DNA of 64,000 nt from positions 17,462-81,461 of the forward strand of contig NZ_UQBH01000009.1 of the NCBI RefSeq assembly GCF_900539295.1, given 5' to 3'. The stretch's first letter is position 1. The number at the start of each line of letters is the position of its first letter. Origin of the DNA: an uncultured Megasphaera sp. GTDB taxonomy: Bacteria; Bacillota; Negativicutes; Veillonellales; Megasphaeraceae. Below the pieces are notes generated by a model that was not told the origin of the DNA, ran no database searches, and saw only the letters and a program-made list of their open reading frames with translations. This document shows positions 17,893 to 24,649 of the stretch, one piece after another. Both the position numbers and the translations under genes were made by a program.

Positions 17893-18704
17893 TGCTTCGT
17901 ACCTCCTATTCTTTCCAGCATGGCTGCCGTAAATTCTTTCATCGATTTACAATAAGGGAAATCCGGTGCCGCCATGGACAAGGCAACGGCGTCGGGCCGG
18001 CTCAGGCCTAAGTCATATAGATCAGGGCGTTTCGTAAACAGTTCTTCCGGCGTCCCGTCAAAGGCCTTGGTATGATTGCCGATGACGATGACCCGCTGAC
18101 AGTATTCTGCAAAAATATCCATGTCATGACTGATGATGAGGATGGTCATGCCCTTTTGATGAAGTTCGCTCAAAAGTTCCATGAGCTGCTCCTTATCTTC
18201 GCTGTCCTGACCACTCGTCGGTTCATCGAGGATGAGATACTGAGTATGCATGGCGATGGCCGAGGCGATGGCAACCCGCTGTTTTTCACCGCGATTAAGG
18301 TTGGGCGGATACGATTCGGCAAGGTCCGTTAACTGCGTCGCCTTCAAGGCTTCCTCGACAGCTTCTTGTATCTCGGACTCACTCATGCCCAGCTGCTTCG
18401 GTCCATAAGCCACTTCTTCCCGGACCGTCGGCCGAAACATCTGCCTTTCCGGCCGCTGGAAGACGTAGCCGATAAAATGGCTGCGAACGGAGGCATCCTC
18501 GCCGTTTATGACCTTACCGTTATATACGATTTCTCCCGATACAGGCTTTTCCAGCCCCATGAGCAGGCGGGTCACCGTCGTCTTCCCGCAGCCGTTGCGG
18601 CCGCCGAGGCCGATGAACTCGCCTTCACCGATTTTCACATTCACACGCTCCAATACGGGAACACCGCTACCGTAATTGAAACTGACATCCTTCATTTCCA
18701 GCAT
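17889..18704 (-). CDS. ecfA: ECF transporter ATPase
   Basis: A 271-residue ABC ATPase. Walker A GRNGCGKT lies at 35-42, the Q-loop is VFQRPERQMF (81-90), Walker B LILDEPTSGQD is near 157-167, and the switch His lies in IISHDMD. The signature motif reads LNRGE at 136-140 instead of LSGGQ. It would pair with the ATPase half of the fused gene downstream. The start is the ATG after GAAGGAG; a longer frame starting at 18791 lies inside the T-box and is excluded. First gene of the operon. Confidence 0.9.
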   Translation of the reverse strand: MLEMKDVSFNYGSGVPVLERVNVKIGEGEFIGLGGRNGCGKTTVTRLLMGLEKPVSGEIVYNGKVINGEDASVRSHFIGYVFQRPERQMFRPTVREEVAYGPKQLGMSESEIQEAVEEALKATQLTDLAESYPPNLNRGEKQRVAIASAIAMHTQYLILDEPTSGQDSEDKEQLMELLSELHQKGMTILIISHDMDIFAEYCQRVIVIGNHTKAFDGTPEELFTKRPDLYDLGLSRPDAVALSMAAPDFPYCKSMKEFTAAMLERIGGTKQ

Positions 18705-18733
18705 CTCTATCTCTCCTTCTATTTGATGACAAC

Positions 18734-19018
18734 AAAAAAACCTTCCATCCCTACAAAGGGACGAAAGGTTCAGCTTCTTCCGCGGTACCACCCAAATTGA
18801 CTCAGTGAGTCCAGCTCTACATGTACGGCCTCACGGCGATACACGTTTCTTTGATAGCGGTGGAAATACACCGTCGCACCCTACTGGTCACCGTTCAGGC
18901 CGCATCTCCCGAATCCATTCTATCCGCCGGTCTGCGCCGAACTTCCACTGCCATCGGCTCGCTGTAGCTGCCACAATCGGATATACTCGTTTCGTTCATC
19001 GACAACATTTATAATTTG
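18734..19018 (-). promoter_or_regulatory. T-box leader with UGG (Trp) specifier
   Basis: On the minus strand: K-turn GATGA, AGTA (18987-18984), upper helix TATCCG/CGGATA, then the specifier strand GAA-TGG-A with UGG at 18917-18915, followed by TTCG closing the lower helix with CGAA. The distal AGCGAGCC region, the T-box sequence GGGTGGTACCGCGG (18793-18780) and a terminator with seven T (18770-18734) follow. The layout matches the known GAA-codon-purine arrangement. It predicts induction of the ECF operon when tRNA-Trp is uncharged. The bulge is UGGU; a G73 discriminator would pair by wobble. Confidence 0.95.
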
Positions 19019-19024
19019 CTTTAG

Positions 19025-19053
19025 ATTATATACTGGCAACGGCTCCTTGTCAA
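19025..19053 (-). promoter_or_regulatory. Promoter of the Trp T-box/ECF operon
   Basis: Full-consensus TTGACA (19053-19048), 17-base spacer, TATAAT (19030-19025), placing the start just upstream of T-box stem I. Confidence 0.9.
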
Positions 19054-19147
19054 GACGGAAGAACCTCGAAACAGGTCTTCGGTTTAAAAGATAATTTTTT
19101 CGCACCGTATCATTTTAAATTGACACCGATTATCGAGTATTTTCTTA

Positions 19148-19175
19148 TTGACAAATTGCCCATTCATGGTAAACT
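19148..19175 (+). promoter_or_regulatory. Promoter of the SAM-I riboswitch/metQ unit
   Basis: TTGACA at 19148-19153, 16-base spacer, TAAACT at 19170-19175. It lies 24 bases before the aptamer. Confidence 0.7.
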
Positions 19176-19198
19176 ATTACACAAGACAATTGAACGAC

Positions 19199-19335
19199 AT
19201 TTATCCAGAGCGGTGGAGGGACTGGCCCTATGAAGCCCGGCAACCGATAACACGGTGCTAATTCCTGCGGAAACTATTCCGAGAGATAAAGAATCAAGAC
19301 CAAGCCTCTTTCTCTTTCGGGAAGAGGCTTTTTTT
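19199..19335 (+). promoter_or_regulatory. SAM-I (S-box) riboswitch with terminator
   Basis: The aptamer (19199-19291) shows the S-box core: TTATCCAGAG, GGTGGAGGGACTGGCCC, GAAGCCCGGCAACC, CGGTGCTAATTCC and closing GAGAGATAA. The expression platform is a terminator (AAGCCTCTT/AAGAGGCTT, 19302-19330) with a T run. SAM binding should switch off metQ and perhaps metF downstream. Confidence 0.96.
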
Positions 19336-19391
19336 CATGGATAATGGCGAAGCAAAAAGGTCTGACTATCATATTAACAGGAGGCATACTC

Positions 19392-20222
19392 ATGAAAAAC
19401 TTCAAAAAACTTTCCATCTTTGCCGCTGCGGCTCTCATGGCCGTCGCATTCTTAGCTGCCGGCTGCGGCAGCGATTCCCAAACGACGGCATCTTCTGACA
19501 AAAATGTCACCGTCACCGTCGGCGCAACTCCCGTTCCGCACGCTGAAATCCTCAACGAAATCAAACCGCTCTTGGCCAAAGAAGGGGTCGACCTCAAAGT
19601 CGTCGAATTCACGGACTACGTCAAACCGAACCTGGCTTTAAATGATAAAGAACTGGATGCCAACTTCTTCCAGCACACGCCGTACCTCGATAAATTCAAC
19701 AGCGAACACGGCACCAAATTAAAAGCCATCGCCAAAATCCATGTCGAACCCATGGGCATTTACTCCCGCAAAATTAAAGATTTGAAAGATCTTGCAAACG
19801 GCGCGAAAGTCGCCATCCCCAACGACCCGACCAACGGCGGCCGTGCTCTCCTCATTCTCCAAAGTGCCGGTCTCATCACCCTTAAAGACGGCGGCAACAT
19901 CACCTCCACCGTCCAGGATGTCGTAAAGAACGATAAAAATCTCCAGTTCGTCGAACTCGAAGCAGCCCAGATTCCCCGCTCCATCGACGACGTCGACATC
20001 GCCCTCATCAACACCAACTTCGCTATGGAAGCCGGCCTGAATCCTTTGAAAGACGCCCTCTTCCTGGAACCGAAGGATTCCCCGTATGCTAACGTCCTCG
20101 TCGTTCGTGACGGCGACGAAAACCGTCCGGAAATCCAGAAACTCGTCAAAGCTCTCCAGTCTCCGGAAGTCAAGAAATTCATCGAAGACAAGTACCAGGG
20201 TGCGATCTTGCCGAGCTTCTAA
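19392..20222 (+). CDS. metQ: Methionine ABC transporter substrate-binding lipoprotein
   Basis: A 276-residue NlpA/MetQ-family protein. It has a lipoprotein signal (basic MKNFKK, hydrophobic core, lipobox LAAGC with the acylated Cys near residue 24), then VTVGATPVPHAEIL, FTDYVKPN, NFFQHTPYLD, IPNDPTNGGRALLIL and INTNFAMEAGL, all hallmark MetQ segments. It binds D/L-methionine at the membrane surface. The start ATG follows AGGAGG. No metN or metI lies next to it, so its permease must be elsewhere. Confidence 0.93.
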   Translation: MKNFKKLSIFAAAALMAVAFLAAGCGSDSQTTASSDKNVTVTVGATPVPHAEILNEIKPLLAKEGVDLKVVEFTDYVKPNLALNDKELDANFFQHTPYLDKFNSEHGTKLKAIAKIHVEPMGIYSRKIKDLKDLANGAKVAIPNDPTNGGRALLILQSAGLITLKDGGNITSTVQDVVKNDKNLQFVELEAAQIPRSIDDVDIALINTNFAMEAGLNPLKDALFLEPKDSPYANVLVVRDGDENRPEIQKLVKALQSPEVKKFIEDKYQGAILPSF

Positions 20223-20266
20223 TAGACAGACGACACAATCTTCAATATAATAAAGATACAGAAAAG

Positions 20267-20294
20267 AGGCTGCCTCTATGTAGGCAGCCTTTAT
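20267..20294 (+). terminator. Weak terminator-like hairpin between metQ and metF
   Basis: AGGCTGCC/GGCAGCCT stem (20267-20274, 20283-20290) followed only by TTATCTTCTT. It could attenuate rather than end transcription into metF, or protect the metQ 3' end. Confidence 0.5.
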
Positions 20295-20324
20295 CTTCTT
20301 ATCATCTGAGGGGGAAATTGATGT

Positions 20325-21179
20325 ATGCATACTAACGAGCTTTTTACAAAGAAGACGGTCTTTTCGTTCGAAGTTTTCCCGCCAAAGCGAGATACTCCCA
20401 TCGAAACCGTCTATCCGACGCTCGATGAACTGAGCAAGATCCGGCCGGACTTCATCAGCGTGACCTGCGGTGCCGGCGGCAGCGGCGGCAACCGTACGAC
20501 AGAAATCGCGTCCTACATAAAAAAATTGGGCTGTGAAACGACGGCCCATATGCCCTGCATTTACCTTACCGAAGCCGAAGCCCTCAAAACCCTGCAGGAT
20601 TTGAAAGCCCGGGGAATCGAAAATATCCTGGCTCTCCGCGGCGACGAAACGCCGGGACGGGAACGAGCTCACCGCTTCGAGCACGCCAGCGACCTCATCG
20701 CCTTTATCAAAGAAAGGGCTCCGGAATTCAATATCACCGGTGCCTGCTACCCCGAAGGCCATGCCGAAGCCAAGACCGTCGCCGCCGATATCCGCAACTT
20801 AAAGACGAAGGTCGACGCCGGCGCCAGTGAACTCATCAGCCAGATGTTTTTCGACAATACCGTATTTTACCGTTTCCTAGAACGCTGTGAAATCGCCGGC
20901 ATCAAGGTTCCCATCGAAGCCGGCATCATGCCCGTCACCAATAAGCGGCAAATCGAAAACATGATTGCCATGTGCGGCGCTACCCTGCCCATCAAATTCC
21001 AGCGTGCCATTGCCAAATACGGCGACAAGCCTGAAGCCATGTACGACATCGGCATCGCCTATGCCGTCGATCAAATCGCCGACCTTCTGGCCAACGGCGT
21101 CGACGGCATCCACGTTTACACCATGAACAATCCGGACATCGCTAAGCGAATTGCTGAAGCCGTCAAAAACCTGTTATAA
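20325..21179 (+). CDS. metF: 5,10-methylenetetrahydrofolate reductase
   Basis: A 284-residue flavoprotein TIM barrel making 5-methyl-THF for methionine synthesis. Visible motifs are VFSFEVFPPK with the catalytic Glu, FISVTCGAGG, ENILALRGDE (FAD/folate Asp), GACYPEGHAEA and ISQMFFDNTVFYRF. The length is normal for the bacterial enzyme. GAGGGGG lies upstream. It follows the SAM-I-controlled metQ, consistent with methionine regulation. Confidence 0.95.
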   Translation: MHTNELFTKKTVFSFEVFPPKRDTPIETVYPTLDELSKIRPDFISVTCGAGGSGGNRTTEIASYIKKLGCETTAHMPCIYLTEAEALKTLQDLKARGIENILALRGDETPGRERAHRFEHASDLIAFIKERAPEFNITGACYPEGHAEAKTVAADIRNLKTKVDAGASELISQMFFDNTVFYRFLERCEIAGIKVPIEAGIMPVTNKRQIENMIAMCGATLPIKFQRAIAKYGDKPEAMYDIGIAYAVDQIADLLANGVDGIHVYTMNNPDIAKRIAEAVKNLL

Positions 21180-21242
21180 GGCTATCAGTCGCCTCTATCC
21201 GTAAAATGGATAACTCAATCAACAGCAATAAAGGTTTTAGCT

Positions 21243-21631
21243 GAAAGCCAACGTCTCAAGACGTTGGCTTTCACTTCGTTCAAGACACTATCCGCTTCAT
21301 ACATCACGTAGCCCTAAAAGGATTTCCCCATCGCCGCTCCGTTGACTAAAACGAATCTTCATATTCTTTTACACTTAATTTATCCTCCATAATATTTACC
21401 TTTTCTTGGTCTTGGATATAATTTCGAATTTTTTCATCCATCCCACAGTAGTTACACAATATCCTTCTGACCAGAAATAGAGATTCCCCTATTTATACTT
21501 AAGATTAGCCAACCGGTCGAACATCAGGTATTTTTCCTTTAAGTAATCCCATGAATGTAGAAACACTCAATTTCAATTTCGGTAGGATACTTGCCGACAT
21601 ATGCACCTGGGCGGGCACAAAATGCCCACCC
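21243..21631 (-). mobile_element. Degraded IS200/IS605-family element
   Basis: A broken tnpA (21346-21606, minus) is flanked by hairpins. Downstream of its end lies a perfect 14-bp hairpin, GAAAGCCAACGTCT with its complement (21243-21272), as in right ends of this family. Upstream lies a GC-rich hairpin (21609-21631, one mismatch). Exact ends cannot be fixed because this family makes no terminal repeats or target duplications. Confidence 0.6.
21346..21606 (-). pseudogene. IS200-type tnpA remnant
   Basis: Conceptual translation gives pieces of TnpA in different frames: VHMSASILPKLKLSVSTFMG, then KYLMFDRLANLKYK-stop-GN, YFWSEGYCVTTVG, and after another shift MDEKIRNYIQDQEK...EDSF ending at TAG 21346. 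Intact homologues read HVHMLISIPPK..FMGYLKGKS..MFDRHANLKYKYGNR.FW. At least two frameshifts and one stop interrupt it, and the N-terminus is missing. It cannot make an active Y1 transposase. Confidence 0.8.
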
Positions 21632-21904
21632 AATGTCTCACTCTTTTGAACAATCACCAGAGTATATCTAGATTGATTGAAAATAATTTTTCATCCATAC
21701 TAAAATCTTGAAGTAATCAAGATATTTCCATAACCAGTTCATATATGCTAAATTATCAACTTTCTTCTCTATATGAATCACAGTTTCTAGAATAGCAGTA
21801 GCTTTGACATCTCTATTATCCCGAGAAAGTGTTCTTTTTATAAAAAACATTGAAACTCATTCACAGAAAAAAACGATTTTTTCAGGTATTGCCGCTACAA
21901 CAGG

Positions 21905-22582
21905 TTATCTCATATTCATCGAGATATATGACAAAACCAAGCTCTCATGTTCGGACCCCACTGACCTACATTTATTTTGAGCAACATCTAAAGAAATCCC
22001 TAAATCACGAATATTCCAATTCTCAACTTCGCGACCATCATCATTTACATCGAACAATCCAATTACATAAATCGGTACAGTAATAGACAGTTTTGCTTGT
22101 GGAATCTCACGAATAGACTTTTCGAAATTCGACACCCCACTATCGATTCTATTAGCTAAGTGGTAAGATGGGACGATAAGAACACATATATCAGTTAACC
22201 CATATGAAAAAGAAAGCTGAAATTTAAAATAATTTCTATATGAGCTTGCGATATTACCAAATTCAACTTCTATTTGGACAGTAATGCGTTCTCTATCATG
22301 CCTTGAAAATGTCTTTCGAAAATCTGCCCGAAGGACGTCTTCATAACTAGCTGGCGTAGCCAAAGGTTCTACAGCCCACCCCTGACGAGCAAAGCAAAGT
22401 CGAAAATACGTATTCATTATTTGCTGCACAACATCCTTTTGACGTTGCTTCGAAGATTTCCCCAGGAAAACAGGGAGAGGACATTTAGCACATATATGAA
22501 GAATTTCATTTTTAATATCACAATAATTGTCTGAAGATAGTATTTCATCAGCAAATCTGTACGAGTATGTTTTAATGAACAC
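21905..22582 (-). CDS. BglII/BstYI-like type II restriction endonuclease
   Basis: A 225-residue protein. The start SYRFADEIL resembles the BglII N-terminus, and the core has Asp87 followed by a strand with ExE (QIEVEFGN, Glu105/Glu107), comparable to the BglII catalytic Asp and ExQ. A later YVIGLFDV strand also aligns. Family members cut AGATCT or RGATCY; the site here is a guess. It starts at GTG 22582, one base after the preceding stop and 6 bases after AAGGAGG, so it is co-translated with the Sau3AI-like gene. AT-rich composition suggests transfer. Confidence 0.7.
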   Translation of the reverse strand: MFIKTYSYRFADEILSSDNYCDIKNEILHICAKCPLPVFLGKSSKQRQKDVVQQIMNTYFRLCFARQGWAVEPLATPASYEDVLRADFRKTFSRHDRERITVQIEVEFGNIASSYRNYFKFQLSFSYGLTDICVLIVPSYHLANRIDSGVSNFEKSIREIPQAKLSITVPIYVIGLFDVNDDGREVENWNIRDLGISLDVAQNKCRSVGSEHESLVLSYISMNMR

Positions 22583-22583
22583 A

Positions 22584-23933
22584 TTACCCCTCCTTAATCT
22601 GCTCTGCGATATATGTATTATTCAGCCAAAAACATTGCTTGACCATCATGCGACCATCTGGAAGCGGCAATTTATCAAATGAATCGATTCCATGGGGGCG
22701 CACATGCGCAACACCACTTTCTCCTTGTTTCGGTAAATTATTACTAATCCCCCGGGGCGTCTGCACTAATTTTACGCCATCGCGAATTGTTTGAACAGTC
22801 TTTTTCCAAACACGATGGACCTCCTCAAGGCCAGAATTAGGTATATTCCAAAACATAACACGATCGAATATATACTCACCATTATCCTGTTCTCGGAAAA
22901 TGACAAACATAAATTTTTTAGGAGACAGGTAATCATAGAGTTCAGATTCTTCCCAAACCTCTTCTTTGCTCAGTTTAATAAAATCAAATGCTGGGAAAGA
23001 CATACTTTCTTTGACCTTACCATCGCACTGGACTCGAATAGTTTTCGGAATAATATCTGCTTTTTTAAACTCTTCAGCATCGGCAATACGACCAGTAACA
23101 TTCAAAATCCGTGCCAATAAAATTTCATTAAGGTTCTTCGCATTACTATCAACATTAAATTTAATTTTGATCTCATCTCGAGTCATTCCATAGTAAGGCC
23201 TGACTTTATCGATGATATATTCCTCAAAAGTTTTATTGTGTAAATTATCTACTGATTTGATAATATGTGGGCTCTCTGAATTACCAAAAATATACTTTTT
23301 TAGAATTTGCGTCATATATGATGCCTTCAAAGAATAGGCACGCTGTTTTGCAGGTATCTCTGAATACGGTTGCTGACGAACACTAGAAGCATCAGAACCC
23401 TTAGTACAAGCAGCTAGGTAAAGCGTATCACCTTCTGAGATTTCATGAGCGCGACCCGCTCGAATTTTTCCCATGATAATCTCCCAATCATGCTCAATAA
23501 TAACAAGGTCTTCTTCTGGAAAACAAAATAAAACAGCCTGATCAATTCGAAAATCGCCCTTAGACATACCGACAAGATGTTCATAAGACATCAGGAGAAT
23601 AGTATTGCACTTGCACCAAAACGAACTATTCTTGAAAGTCTTGCTATGTTCTTCCATATAGTTAATAACATTACACACCAGCCGTTCCTTGGCACGAATT
23701 CCATTTTTTCCATGCAGATAAGGCGTGACCTTTAGTTCTATACCAGCTTCCGGAAAGTCAGGTTCAGGATTAGAGTTCGGCTTATAACCAAACCAGCTCT
23801 CCTCAACAACAGATCCGATAGCACCCTTACCAGTGGATAAGCGTCCCGTCTTATCAATATCCCGCAGAGGAATATCTATAATTTCCTGTGCGCGTCTCAG
23901 GATAGCCTCTCTAGTCGTATATAGTGTTCCCAT
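22584..23933 (-). CDS. Sau3AI/MutH-like type II restriction endonuclease
   Basis: A 449-residue protein close in size to Sau3AI. The N-terminal MutH-like catalytic domain has DIDKTGRLSTGKGAIGSVVE (26-45) and the active-site pattern Asp59, Glu66, Lys68 (PDFPEAGIELK), then NGIRAKERLV. The C-terminal half corresponds to the second, allosteric domain of Sau3AI. Expected to cleave GATC. The start is the ATG after AGAGGATG; an in-frame ATG at 23999 lacks a site. No Dam-type or C5 methylase is visible nearby. AT-rich relative to flanking genes. Confidence 0.85.
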   Translation of the reverse strand: MGTLYTTREAILRRAQEIIDIPLRDIDKTGRLSTGKGAIGSVVEESWFGYKPNSNPEPDFPEAGIELKVTPYLHGKNGIRAKERLVCNVINYMEEHSKTFKNSSFWCKCNTILLMSYEHLVGMSKGDFRIDQAVLFCFPEEDLVIIEHDWEIIMGKIRAGRAHEISEGDTLYLAACTKGSDASSVRQQPYSEIPAKQRAYSLKASYMTQILKKYIFGNSESPHIIKSVDNLHNKTFEEYIIDKVRPYYGMTRDEIKIKFNVDSNAKNLNEILLARILNVTGRIADAEEFKKADIIPKTIRVQCDGKVKESMSFPAFDFIKLSKEEVWEESELYDYLSPKKFMFVIFREQDNGEYIFDRVMFWNIPNSGLEEVHRVWKKTVQTIRDGVKLVQTPRGISNNLPKQGESGVAHVRPHGIDSFDKLPLPDGRMMVKQCFWLNNTYIAEQIKEG

Positions 23934-23999
23934 AGCATCATCCTCTTTTCTATATATAGTTTTATTATGACCTCCTACGCGTCCTGAAGAAAAATACAC

Positions 24000-24279
24000 A
24001 CATCATGAATATCGTCTTGATTTTGATACGCTTGTATAAGAACTCGTAGAGAATCCCCAGTGTAACTTTTAGGAGCATAGTTGCATTAGCACCACATCCT
24101 CCAGTATTAGAAATCCTATATTGATGATGTCGCTATCAGCGTCTGGAAATTTTTATAACTCCCTAACGAAAACATTTATCATTATTTATTATAATATCAT
24201 AAAATTATATCGTTGTTAACACAATATCAATACAGATTTCATTTATCTCCTATTTTTTATGTGATGAGATTTATTATTT
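24000..24279. other. AT-rich intergenic stretch, no gene seen
   Basis: No frame with a ribosome site or family match. Very AT-rich from about 24160. It probably holds the promoter of the restriction genes, but no clear -35/-10 pair stands out. Confidence 0.5.
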
Positions 24280-24533
24280 TTACAGAAAACGAGTTTTCCA
24301 CTCATACTTCTGCTTATTATAGTATTCAATGAATCCCATATTGCTTGATTCAGCCCCCCACATCTTTATTTTTCCAATATAATTTGCCTGCTGGTAATAA
24401 CACTCGAAAGGCATCTTCTCCGTTGATAGGATAGGCGGTCACCCATTTTACGACATTCCCAGTAATGCAGATTAGGGTATTTATTTGCTAAAATTTTATA
24501 TGTTATCACATCTCGTAGATATCCGGCAACAAT
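24280..24533 (-). pseudogene. Decayed unrecognised gene
   Basis: Protein-like stretches appear in successive frames on the minus strand: IVAGYLRDVITYKILANKYP, then VVKWVTAYPINGEDAFRVLL and AGKLYWKNKDVGG, then, across a run of six G (about 24353-24358), ESSNMGFIEYYNKQKYEW up to TAA at 24280. No start codon or ribosome site remains. I do not recognise the family. It sits just upstream of the restriction genes on the same strand, so it may once have belonged to that cassette. Confidence 0.4.
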
Positions 24534-24649
24534 TTAATCTCAAACCTCATAGCGGTATTTTTCTATATAATGCCCCTAAAGTTAGATTTTTAATCCACTT
24601 TTAGTCGTCGGTTCAAAAGAGAAGACAACGTGTTTTTTTGTTTACAAGC

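Noticed and set aside
18705..18791. N-terminal extension of the ECF ATPase to 18791
   Set aside because: It would start within the T-box antiterminator; the ATG at 18704 has a strong ribosome site.
21668..21850. 60-codon minus-strand frame after the BglII-like gene
   Set aside because: No Shine-Dalgarno, AT-rich and no recognisable features; probably chance or debris of the island.
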